From assembly GCA_003165335.1 (NCBI GenBank), contig PLTD01000141.1:27300-72047 (forward strand): a DNA stretch of 44,748 bases, given 5' to 3'. Positions 25,333-32,622 of this stretch are shown here, in pieces (within the stretch, counting starts at the first letter, position 1; every line of letters starts with the position of its first letter). The position numbers and the translations under genes were made by a program. The DNA is from Rhodospirillales bacterium (GTDB lineage Bacteria; Pseudomonadota; Alphaproteobacteria; BOG-932; Roseiterribacteraceae). The notes below the pieces were generated by a model. The model saw only the letters and a program-made list of their open reading frames with translations. It searched no databases and was not told the DNA's origin.

Positions 25333-25983
25333 TCAGCGCTCGATACCGCCAAAAATGAGAGCGATTTGGGTATCGATGATCTTGTCGATGGAATATCGGC
25401 CACCCGACCGATACCAACCAACCGCTGAAGCGACGAGATCGTTTATCATCCGAAGAACGAGATGCAGATCCAAATCGTTACGGAACACCCCTTCGTCGGC
25501 CCCCCTCTGCAGAACGCCATACCATATCTTGCTGATGTCCTTCCAAGCAGTTTCGACATACGAAAAGGTCGGATGGCGCGCTAAAAAATTTCGCTCATGC
25601 ACGGTTATCGCGACGATATGCGGATTGCTGACCACCGTGCGCAGCCCAAGTTCGATCATAGCGCAGATGGTCTCCTTCGGTCCCCTTCCACGATCTACTA
25701 TCGCGCGATATTCGGGAATCATCGATACGAAACCCTTCAATAGATCGTGGAGCATTTCCTCCTTGGTCTGGAAATGATGATAGAGGCTGCCGGACAGAAT
25801 TCCTGCTGCGTCGCCGATCTCTCGGATCGTAGTTTCCTCGTAACCTTTGGCGGCGAATAGCTCTGCCGCTACCTGCAAAATTTCTTCCCGCCGCCGACTG
25901 ACTTTCTCAAGCGGCTTCGGTTTTTTCACCGGGTATGACCGTCGGTTTGCGGCGGCGATGCTGACTTTGCTCTTGGCGTCCAC
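25333..25983 (-). CDS. KstR2-like TetR-family regulator
   Basis: 216 residues from a GTG at 25983. The helix-turn-helix is at about 32-76, with TIREIGDAAGILSGSLYHHF followed by TKEEML. The AGILSGSLYHHF wording and the C-terminal WYRSGGRYSIDKI...ALIFGGIE are very close to mycobacterial KstR2, which binds an acyl-CoA (HIP-CoA) as inducer and represses steroid ring-C/D genes. The operator family in this window (CCAAGCAAGCGCTTGG) also fits the KstR2 box. One copy (26061-26076) lies about 80 bases upstream of this gene, which suggests autoregulation. The ligand is presumably a CoA thioester made by one of the ligases here; inferred. Confidence 0.9.
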   Translation of the reverse strand: MDAKSKVSIAAANRRSYPVKKPKPLEKVSRRREEILQVAAELFAAKGYEETTIREIGDAAGILSGSLYHHFQTKEEMLHDLLKGFVSMIPEYRAIVDRGRGPKETICAMIELGLRTVVSNPHIVAITVHERNFLARHPTFSYVETAWKDISKIWYGVLQRGADEGVFRNDLDLHLVLRMINDLVASAVGWYRSGGRYSIDKIIDTQIALIFGGIER

Positions 25984-26060
25984 TTACAACTTTCGCAGGC
26001 AATATATCGCAATGCGCGGTAGCGATTTCCATTTTTCGTAATTTGTCATGCCCAACAAGA

Positions 26061-26076
26061 CCAAGCAACCGCTTGC
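26061..26076. promoter_or_regulatory. KstR2-like operator upstream of the TetR gene
   Basis: CCAAGCAACCGCTTGC. Same spacing as the copies at 23263 and 31297 with changes in the core (AACCGCTTG for AAGCGCTTG). It lies in the 97-base gap between the GST stop and the TetR start, the expected place for autoregulation of the TetR/Old Yellow Enzyme operon. Confidence 0.6.
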
Positions 26077-26080
26077 GTAC

Positions 26081-26731
26081 TTAGGCGCCTGCTTCGACCG
26101 CAGCGACCTGCGCTGCAAACAGTTTGGCGTCCATAGATTTGACCTTCTCGACAGACGGCCGGTGATTGATCCGAGAGATATAGGTCATCACCTCGGGATA
26201 TTCCGGAACGAGTTTAAAACCCGTCATCCAGGAAAGCGATGTGCCCCACAGCACATCGGCTGCAGAGAAATGCTCCCCCAACAAATAGGGCCCTTTCCCC
26301 AATTGTTTGAAGACCGTCTGTAACATCGTATTGAAATCGCCGTATGGGCACCGCGAGGAAGGAACAGGAGGACGCTTCATCGAAAAATCGATAATGGCGG
26401 GTTCAAAACATGAGCCGTAATAGGCAAGCCAGCGCAAATAAGGACCACGCATCCGATCGCGCAGTGCGGGCGCCAAGCCCGCTTCGGGGAACAGGTCCGC
26501 CAAGTATATGTAGAGCGCAACCTGCTCGGTCACCAGCATATCACCGTGCAGAATCGCTGGAACTTTCCCCATCGGATTTATCTGCAGATATGCCGCCTCT
26601 CGCTGCTCGCCGGACTTCAGATTGAGCACCCGCAACTCGTATTCGGCCCCCAATTCTTCCAGCAAAATCAAAACACCTGCCGAGCGCGTTTTCGGCGAAT
26701 GGTAGAGTATGAGTTTGCGATCATCGCCCAT
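26081..26731 (-). CDS. Glutathione S-transferase family protein
   Basis: 216 residues from the ATG at 26731 (MGDDRKLILYHSP), with GGTGGA about eight bases upstream; a GTG four codons earlier is possible. N-terminal thioredoxin-like domain: LILYHSPKTRSAGVLILLEEL, then MGKVPAILHGDMLVTEQVAL holding the cis-Pro and the ES/EQ glutathione contact. C-terminal helical domain: LGEHFSAADVLWGTSLSW (N-capping S-x-x-D motif). Cytosolic. In catabolic islands such proteins may open epoxides, isomerise or remove thiol-reactive intermediates. It is the last gene of the operon 31253-26081, 68 bases behind the phosphotransferase-like gene. Confidence 0.88.
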   Translation of the reverse strand: MGDDRKLILYHSPKTRSAGVLILLEELGAEYELRVLNLKSGEQREAAYLQINPMGKVPAILHGDMLVTEQVALYIYLADLFPEAGLAPALRDRMRGPYLRWLAYYGSCFEPAIIDFSMKRPPVPSSRCPYGDFNTMLQTVFKQLGKGPYLLGEHFSAADVLWGTSLSWMTGFKLVPEYPEVMTYISRINHRPSVEKVKSMDAKLFAAQVAAVEAGA

Positions 26732-26799
26732 GCTGAATTCCACCGATCCGGTTCAATTGCGGTTTAAAGACTCAGCGCGTAGGCAAATTGGCAAATCGA

Positions 26800-28203
26800 T
26801 CAGACGCGCAAAGGCTGCAGGCTGGCGGTCTTACCCATGTCCCCCTGCGACAATGCCGCTTCTCCCAGCGCCAACTCCTGACGACGGGAATTTCGATAGA
26901 AATAGCGAATGAGAACCGCATCATGATCCGGCCCAACCTGTTGGACCAACTGGTCGAGTTTAAAATTGCCCTCGCTGATCGACGAGGGGCGATAGCCCAG
27001 TAGCGTCGCCATATCATCCAGTTCCTGGTTGTCGAGGAATTCGCCAATTCGAGACAACTGCCGCAGATGCTCAAACAAATAGATGGTTGAGCGCATCCGA
27101 TGCTGCTCATACGCGCCTTCTATGCGGGGCAGATGCTCATCGAGCAGATCGTCCCTTACGACATCGTAAAGCCGACTAAGCCGGTTGCCGGCATCGACAG
27201 GTGGCAGGGCGACCGTTTCTTCACTCAAATCGATACCGATAGCCTCGGCCAGCGATTCTGCGGTGACGCGCAAATACATCGCATTCCAAGCCAACCGTTC
27301 GGCTATATCGGCGTGCGATTTCGGGTGGGTTAACTCTGGGCCGATCAAAGCCAAGGGCGTGTTAACGAGACCCCTGACTGTGTAATAGCGGATAAGGTCA
27401 AAATCGAGTGGAATGCCCGATTCCTGCTCATAGACGCGAAAGCGCGCCACCATGTCGCCAAATGGGTGAAGCAGCGCGCGCTGTCGGATTTCGGCGAGAT
27501 CCTCCATCGGGCAGCCCCAATGGGCATATTCCCAATCGACAATCGCGGCGACTTTACCGTCTCGGTAAATGAACTGGCCCGGCCCGGTATCTCCCTGGAC
27601 GATGACCGTTCCAAGCACATGGTCTGGAACATGAGTTTTAAGCCAACGCTGGGCGAAACGCATAAAGGGTTCGGGCTCTTCTATCGTCTCGAAATGCGTA
27701 CGCTCCCAGAGTTCAAGGTCGTGAAGCGCATGTTCGGTCGCCGTACTCGGCACCCAGAATTCGTCGGGCGGCAACGCAAGATCGGAAGGCGTGAGTTTAT
27801 GAAGGCGGGCCAGAACGCGCATGAAGTCGTCGCCGGTACGATTACGTTCCTCTTCATCGGCGATATGATGAAAATGTACGCCGCCGTCCACGAAGTCCTG
27901 CAGCAGGGTGCGATGCTCGACATTGTATCCGTAGGTGCCGGGAACAGGAATTCCATGGCGCCCAAGGGCGATGATCAATTTGGCTTCGCGTGACAATGGG
28001 TAATGGCGATTGATACCCTTTTCGATGCCGCGATCACCGCGCAGGTAGAGTCGCTTAAGCCCTGACGCCGATTGTGTATCGATGAACCACGCGGGGCGAC
28101 CACGTCCCTGCTTTTGCGCACCTGTTACTTGGGCGGCAGTCGTGGTCTCAATCCATTGGACCAGCGACTTGTCCAAGCCCACGCGTTCAAAGTTCATCGA
28201 CAT
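26800..28203 (-). CDS. Phosphotransferase-family (APH-like) protein
   Basis: 467 residues from ATG 28203 (MSMNFERVG); the frame is open to 28260 but that part overlaps the upstream gene. Aminoglycoside-phosphotransferase/choline-kinase fold: VIVQGDTGPGQFIY in place of the Brenner motif HGDxxxxN and IVDWEYAHWGCPMEDLAEI with the metal Asp. The His and Asn of the first motif are changed (QGD, Q for N). Related proteins are encoded beside acyl-CoA dehydrogenases in many bacteria, and their substrate is mostly unknown. The C-terminal ~120 residues are an additional helical region. It overlaps the upstream gene by 17 bases, so the two are coupled. Confidence 0.8.
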   Translation of the reverse strand: MSMNFERVGLDKSLVQWIETTTAAQVTGAQKQGRGRPAWFIDTQSASGLKRLYLRGDRGIEKGINRHYPLSREAKLIIALGRHGIPVPGTYGYNVEHRTLLQDFVDGGVHFHHIADEEERNRTGDDFMRVLARLHKLTPSDLALPPDEFWVPSTATEHALHDLELWERTHFETIEEPEPFMRFAQRWLKTHVPDHVLGTVIVQGDTGPGQFIYRDGKVAAIVDWEYAHWGCPMEDLAEIRQRALLHPFGDMVARFRVYEQESGIPLDFDLIRYYTVRGLVNTPLALIGPELTHPKSHADIAERLAWNAMYLRVTAESLAEAIGIDLSEETVALPPVDAGNRLSRLYDVVRDDLLDEHLPRIEGAYEQHRMRSTIYLFEHLRQLSRIGEFLDNQELDDMATLLGYRPSSISEGNFKLDQLVQQVGPDHDAVLIRYFYRNSRRQELALGEAALSQGDMGKTASLQPLRV

Positions 28204-28984
28204 ATTTGTCCGTGCCCGGCACCGTCGGAATGAAGGGTGCCGCGTAAACGACCTTCCCAAGACCGGATTTCGTTAGTGCGCGGTCGAAACCATTGAAGTC
28301 CTGGCTCCAACCCGCCTGAGGATCATCTTCCAAAAACGACAGTAGCAAATAGCGCCGGTCGTGTTCCTCTGGGCTGGGACGCGGTACATAGGCAGGCGCG
28401 TCATCAGGCAATGCTTCGGGCCTGAGGCACAGCGTCATTGCAATGGGTGATCCGGCCATCATGCGTGGCAGTTGATCCTGCCGTAGCCAGTTCGATAGTT
28501 CGCTGTCCGAAGCGCTCGTTGCCCGATCGATCATGGTAACGGCAATGCCGCGATACGGATGCTCCAAGGCAAGCTCTGCTGGGACACCATCAGAATCGCG
28601 GAAGGCACCCCAGTTATAGCGATAGAATGCGGTGGTTATGTTGTCGCGTGGAGGCTGCATCCGGTTCTGCTTGTGAAGTTGCAGAACTTGGTCCACCGAC
28701 CAGCGTAAGGTCTCAGGATAAGTCCCGGCCTGTATCCAATATGTAACAAGATACGAGCCCTTGGCGATATCGGGCGTAACCGGAGTATTCGCAGGAAAAC
28801 GCAGAGCCTTCAAAGGCTTCGTCGCCACCCACCGTCGGCCGGAAAAGTAATTCTGGCCGATCATGCAGCCCGCATAAAAATGGTCGCGCTCATACCAGCG
28901 GTGAAATTCGCGCTCGTGTCCCGGTTTTGGCTCGACGATTGAGAACAGCACGCTGCCCAGCGCGATCTCAGGAATCTCCTTCAC
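28187..28984 (-). CDS. Two-domain EthD/dimeric alpha-beta barrel-like protein
   Basis: 265 residues from the GTG at 28984, which overlaps the upstream SDR stop as GTGA; the frame extends to 29062 but that part is shadow. The protein appears to hold two ferredoxin-like repeats: the first begins ALGSVLFSIVEPKPGHEREF with WYERDHFYAG, the second GIAVTMIDRATSASDSEL with WLRQDQLPRMM; the W-x3-D spacing recalls EthD-type domains. Such folds act as small dimeric catalysts or accessory proteins in polyketide, terpene and aromatic pathways. No catalytic residue is certain. I assign the fold, with moderate confidence, and no function. Confidence 0.65.
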   Translation of the reverse strand: MKEIPEIALGSVLFSIVEPKPGHEREFHRWYERDHFYAGCMIGQNYFSGRRWVATKPLKALRFPANTPVTPDIAKGSYLVTYWIQAGTYPETLRWSVDQVLQLHKQNRMQPPRDNITTAFYRYNWGAFRDSDGVPAELALEHPYRGIAVTMIDRATSASDSELSNWLRQDQLPRMMAGSPIAMTLCLRPEALPDDAPAYVPRPSPEEHDRRYLLLSFLEDDPQAGWSQDFNGFDRALTKSGLGKVVYAAPFIPTVPGTDKYVDEL

Positions 28985-29862
28985 GAGCCTGCCTCCTCGC
29001 CTGTAAGTCGACTGCGCAATACCGGATCGGATACGAACACCGGAAGGTTGTCGCCGTCGCAATAAGGTGCGCGCGCCAGCGCTCCGCCATCGATCGCGAG
29101 CGTTTGGCCGCTCACATAATCGGCAAGATCCGAGAGCAAAAAGAGCACCGCGCCGGCAACATCATCCGCCTCACCTCGCCGACCGAGCGGGATCACGTCA
29201 CGCGTGCGCTGACGCATTTCGTCGGTCTCTTTCGTGTCAAAGCGCGCGCGTCCGAGCTTCTGGGTTCGTATGGTGCCAGGGGCGACGGCATTGACCCGCA
29301 AACGGAAACGCCCCCATTCGACGGCCATTGAACGGGTCAGGTTGATAAGCGCGGCTTTTGCCGCCCCGTATCCTGCCCCATACGCCATCGAGACCAGGCC
29401 GGCTGCCGACGCTACGTTCACGATGCTCCCGCCCAGACCATGCGCCGCGATCGCGCGTGCAACCGCGGTCGAGGCGATTAAGGTAGGACGGAGGTTGAAG
29501 CGCATGACATCGTCAAAGGCCTCCGGTGCCAGCGGATCGGTCAAGGCTGTCCAATGATGCGGCAGCATCCCGCCGACGACATTCACAGCGCCTCTGATCG
29601 CACCCGCCTGCAACGAAGCTCGAACCAGCATGTCGTCCACTGCTTCTTGGTCCGAAAGATCCGCGTCGAGCACCAGATGCCCGCCTTCGAATGGGGCAAG
29701 TGCCTTGGTCGCGGTTTCACGCCCCAGTTCCGTCTTATCAACCGCAATCACCGTGGCGCCGGCCTCTGCCAGCATGACGCAGATTGCCGTACCGATCCCG
29801 CCTCCGCCGGCACCGGCGACCAGATAGGCACGTCGGTTCAGGTCGATGAGCTTGCCTGACAT
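28981..29862 (-). CDS. SDR-family oxidoreductase (operon copy 1)
   Basis: 293 residues. The cofactor loop is AGAGGGGIGTA (16-26), a glycine-rich variant of TGxxxGIG; D42 at the end of the second strand (IAVDKTE) suggests NAD. Active-site residues are S152, Y165 and K169 (GYGAAKAAL). NVVGG replaces NNAGG. The C-terminus extends about 25 residues past the usual SGQTLAIDGGALARAPY. Followed downstream by the EthD-like protein and preceded by a degenerate SDR three bases away, so the two SDRs are coexpressed and could form a complex. Confidence 0.88.
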   Translation of the reverse strand: MSGKLIDLNRRAYLVAGAGGGGIGTAICVMLAEAGATVIAVDKTELGRETATKALAPFEGGHLVLDADLSDQEAVDDMLVRASLQAGAIRGAVNVVGGMLPHHWTALTDPLAPEAFDDVMRFNLRPTLIASTAVARAIAAHGLGGSIVNVASAAGLVSMAYGAGYGAAKAALINLTRSMAVEWGRFRLRVNAVAPGTIRTQKLGRARFDTKETDEMRQRTRDVIPLGRRGEADDVAGAVLFLLSDLADYVSGQTLAIDGGALARAPYCDGDNLPVFVSDPVLRSRLTGEEAGS

Positions 29863-29865
29863 GAC

Positions 29866-30489
29866 CTAGACCGACATGTGGTTGCCGCCGTCGAGCATGA
29901 TTGTCGTTCCCGTTACCACCGGCGGCCCGAGCGTCAAGGTGGCAATAAAGGCGGCGACATCATGTTCGATATCCGGCGTTTTCAAAGCTGGCGGCACGCG
30001 CGTCTCGGTCACGCGTCCAGCGACATCGGGCGCCAACTGCTCCTGTGTCAGGGCGAGACAATTTACTGTAATGCCCTGCGCACCCCAACCGCGAGCCGCA
30101 GCCTTAGCCAGTGATCGGGCGCCCTCGCCCACCGCGCTGTAGGCCGCAAAATCAGCCGCACCGATCATAGCGATCGTCGGGACCAACAGAATGATCGTAC
30201 CCCCGCGCTGATTAAGGACGGCGTGTGCCTCCTGCAACGCGACGCGGACTGCGCCGAGCGGCGCCTCACAGCGTCTAATCCACTCGGCCTCATCCATTTC
30301 GGCGAGAGGTGCGGGCGTAAGACCGCCCGGATCGGTCACCGGGATCACGACCAGATCGACAGCGCCAGAAGTTTCGGCGACATGACGCGTAACCGATGCG
30401 CCCAGAGCGGTCAGCCCACGTGCGACGGCCGCGCCGACTTCGTCTCCTCCGAGAACCAGAGCATCCTTACCCGCCAACTGTGTGTCCAT
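29866..30489 (-). CDS. Degenerate SDR-family protein lacking catalytic Lys
   Basis: 207 residues, shorter than classical SDRs. The Rossmann motif TGxxxGIG is replaced by LGGDEVGAA (13-21), the active-site Ser by Pro/Thr (VPTIAMIG, 103-110), and after Y117 the lysine expected four residues later is a glycine (YSAVGEG). The C-terminal TGTTIMLDGGNHMSV is normal, so the fold is probably kept while catalysis is not. In the toluene-degradation enzyme BbsCD a catalytically dead SDR subunit pairs with an active one; a similar hetero-oligomer with either flanking SDR is plausible. GGGAAGTC precedes the ATG at 30489. Confidence 0.82.
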   Translation of the reverse strand: MDTQLAGKDALVLGGDEVGAAVARGLTALGASVTRHVAETSGAVDLVVIPVTDPGGLTPAPLAEMDEAEWIRRCEAPLGAVRVALQEAHAVLNQRGGTIILLVPTIAMIGAADFAAYSAVGEGARSLAKAAARGWGAQGITVNCLALTQEQLAPDVAGRVTETRVPPALKTPDIEHDVAAFIATLTLGPPVVTGTTIMLDGGNHMSV

Positions 30490-30497
30490 GACTTCCC

Positions 30498-31253
30498 CTA
30501 AACCATCGTTGCGCCGCCATTCACCAGGATCGTTTGACCCGTGATAAAGGCGCTATTCGGACCAATCAGAAAATTAAGCACCGGACCAACATCGGCTTGC
30601 GGTTCGCCGACGCGGCGCAACGCGGCTCCGGATTTTATATAGTCCCGCATCTCGGGTTGGGCATCGAAGAACTTGCCCATTGCAGGTGTCATCGCAACGG
30701 GCGCAATGGCGTTTACCCGTATCCCGGCCGGGCCCCATTCGCGCGCCAGACTTTTGACCAGGCCGCGCTGTGCGCCTTTGATCGCGGAATAGACGGGCAG
30801 CGGGAGACTACCTTCGATCCCTGCGTTCGAAACAAGGATTATAAAACTGCCGGCTACACGGCTTAGCGCCGGGAAAGCCGCCTGGGCGCAGTGGAATGCA
30901 GCCCGCAAGCCGACCGCAACTTGATCGTTCCAATCCTCGTCGGTCACATTTTGCAATTGTGCACCGCGGCCAGAAAAGCGACTGGTCGCATTATGGACCA
31001 AGGCATCGAGTTGCCCGAACCGGTCGAGGGTGACCGCCACTGCGGCTTCGACTTCCGCCCGTTCGGTAACGTCGCAGCGTAGCGCTATGGCATGCGCACC
31101 CAGAGCGCGTATTTCGGCGGCGACACCTTCGGCGGCATCGATATTGCGTGCGGTAATGACGACAGATGCCCCGGCCGAAGCTGCAGCCAGTGCCAATCCC
31201 CTTCCGACGCCTTGGGACGCCCCCGTCACCATGACTGTCTTGCCGCTCAACAT
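30498..31253 (-). CDS. SDR-family oxidoreductase (operon copy 2)
   Basis: 251 residues from the ATG at 31253 (MLSGKTVMVTG); a TTG two codons upstream is the other option. Motifs: TGASQGVG (10-17), HNAT in place of NNAG (88-91), S142, Y155 and K159 (VYSAIKG), and C-terminal ITGQTILVNGGATMV. It resembles FabG-like beta-hydroxyacyl-CoA or alcohol dehydrogenases. It is the first gene of the operon 31253-26081. The KstR2-like operator lies 44 bases upstream, with a TTGCCA/TAAGTT promoter pair around it, and a small GGCTC-ttatt-GAGCC hairpin (31272-31286) lies in the leader. Confidence 0.9.
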   Translation of the reverse strand: MLSGKTVMVTGASQGVGRGLALAAASAGASVVITARNIDAAEGVAAEIRALGAHAIALRCDVTERAEVEAAVAVTLDRFGQLDALVHNATSRFSGRGAQLQNVTDEDWNDQVAVGLRAAFHCAQAAFPALSRVAGSFIILVSNAGIEGSLPLPVYSAIKGAQRGLVKSLAREWGPAGIRVNAIAPVAMTPAMGKFFDAQPEMRDYIKSGAALRRVGEPQADVGPVLNFLIGPNSAFITGQTILVNGGATMV

Positions 31254-31296
31254 GCGCAAACTTTCCCCTTTGGCTCTTATTGAGCCGAACTTACAG

Positions 31297-31312
31297 CCAA
31301 GCGCTTGTTTGG
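31297..31312. promoter_or_regulatory. KstR2-like operator at the promoter of the SDR operon
   Basis: CCAAGCGCTTGTTTGG on the plus strand, CCAAACAAGCGCTTGG on the minus strand, containing the perfect CAAGCGCTTG core. On the minus strand the promoter-like TTGCCA (-35) and TAAGTT (-10) are separated by 16 bases that include most of the palindrome, the same layout as at 23263. Confidence 0.65.
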
Positions 31313-31343
31313 CAAGGACGCTGTTGGGCCTTGATCGGCAACG

Positions 31344-32291
31344 CTATGCCGATACCGAACCGCTCTCGCTCAACCAATGCAAAATTCGGTCCCACAGCAG
31401 CACTCGGTTGCTGGAAAAGTTGTGACAGTGGGCGGAGCCTTCGAGGATGAACAGGGTGATGTCAGTAGCGCCTTTGTAGCATCCCGGCTCTCCCCGGGGC
31501 GTAGAAGACGTGTCCTTTTCGCCGAAGCCGAGGAAGACCGGCACCTCTATCGCGGCGACGGCGGCAGCGACCGCGGCGCGGTCTGCCGCCTGGGCCGCCA
31601 AGGCCAGCGAAACCGGCAGGTTCTCGCGCTCCGCCGTTGTTGCCAGCACCTCGGCCGGCACGTCGGCCATATGGAATTCGCGCCTAAGAGCCTTGCTGCC
31701 GAAGGCATAGGTGCCGGTCACATCCAGAGTCGCTATCCGCGCATCGGCAGGCAGGTTTATGCCCAGATTGCTCCAGCCGAGCACGGCGATCCGGTCGAAG
31801 CTGCGATATCGCGCCTGCTGGAGAGCCACCAGCATTCCGCCCAGCGAATGGCCGATGCCGATCGTCGACAGATGGGGCAAAGCCGGAATCGGCGGCGCGA
31901 GCGTGCCCGCGGCCAGCGCACCCAGCAGGTGAGTAACCGCATTGTGGTGAGCATGCGCCAGGGTTTCCCAGACGATGTTTCCGGCCGCCTCTGCCTGGGC
32001 GCTTTCGCCGCTGCCCAGGCAGTCGATAGCCATAACGATGATCCCGCGATCGGCGAAATGGCGGGCCATGCTATAGCCCTCCACTCCCGCCGCATCGATA
32101 TGGAAATACCGCTTGCTGTACCCGCCGCCGTGAATGCACACAGTGAGCTGCTGAGGCTGGGCGGGATCGAGCGTCGGCGGAACGAATAACCATGCCGAAA
32201 GGGTTGGCGCCTCTCCGAAACCCGCGATGTCACCAACAGGCAGAGTTATGGGAATAGGGTCGTAGGATATCACGGGTCTAAGGGGCTCCAT
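31344..32291 (-). CDS. Alpha/beta hydrolase
   Basis: 315 residues. Oxyanion motif HGGGY (54-58), nucleophile elbow GIGHSLGG with S149, acid region FGEKD and histidine in EGSAHCHNF near the C-terminus, so the triad is complete. The cap region is moderately long. Cytosolic esterase or lactonase; ring-opened or ester intermediates of the LLM 4 reaction are the natural candidate substrates, which is inference. Last gene of the operon 34172-31344. The ATG at 32291 overlaps the EthD gene by 14 bases. Confidence 0.88.
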   Translation of the reverse strand: MEPLRPVISYDPIPITLPVGDIAGFGEAPTLSAWLFVPPTLDPAQPQQLTVCIHGGGYSKRYFHIDAAGVEGYSMARHFADRGIIVMAIDCLGSGESAQAEAAGNIVWETLAHAHHNAVTHLLGALAAGTLAPPIPALPHLSTIGIGHSLGGMLVALQQARYRSFDRIAVLGWSNLGINLPADARIATLDVTGTYAFGSKALRREFHMADVPAEVLATTAERENLPVSLALAAQAADRAAVAAAVAAIEVPVFLGFGEKDTSSTPRGEPGCYKGATDITLFILEGSAHCHNFSSNRVLLWDRILHWLSESGSVSA

Positions 32292-32622
32292 GCTCCTCGA
32301 CCACGAATATGCGGGTCTTGGGGGCGTCCATGAATTTCATGGCGTCTTCGGCCAGCAGGGCGCCTTTGATTGGGTCGGCGTTCAGCGCGGTCAAGGCTTC
32401 ATAACCGGCACGGTCGTGGAACCACATTTCGGTAACGGCGTCGAAGTCGGGTGCGCCTGCGCCCGGTTCGACGAAGTTGCGGCGATATTCGACCAATTGC
32501 GGCACCAGCCGTTTCACCAGCGGCACGTGGACCGTTTCGTAATGATGCGCGAAGTCCGCAGGCGACATGCCGGGCTTGCGGGTGACCAGAATAATAACCT
32601 TGAACATGACTGAAGCGCTCAT
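32278..32622 (-). CDS. EthD-domain protein
   Basis: 114 residues, one ferredoxin-like alpha/beta domain: FKVIILVTRKPGMSPADFAHHYETVHVPLV, with the H-x3-HVPL pattern of EthD, ending in the strand TRIFVVEEH. EthD proteins form dimers and support P450 or monooxygenase operons, with unclear chemistry. The ATG at 32622 overlaps the LLM 4 stop as ATGA. A similar small alpha/beta-barrel gene (Dabb) accompanies LLM 5, so these are parallel arrangements. Confidence 0.88.
   Translation of the reverse strand: MSASVMFKVIILVTRKPGMSPADFAHHYETVHVPLVKRLVPQLVEYRRNFVEPGAGAPDFDAVTEMWFHDRAGYEALTALNADPIKGALLAEDAMKFMDAPKTRIFVVEEHGAP

Noticed and set aside
25333-25983. Concluding that the island degrades the steroid HIP intermediate because the regulator is KstR2-like
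   Set aside because: None of the diagnostic HIP genes (IpdAB, IpdC, IpdF, FadE or EchA types) is present; only the regulator, operator and one ligase resemble that pathway.
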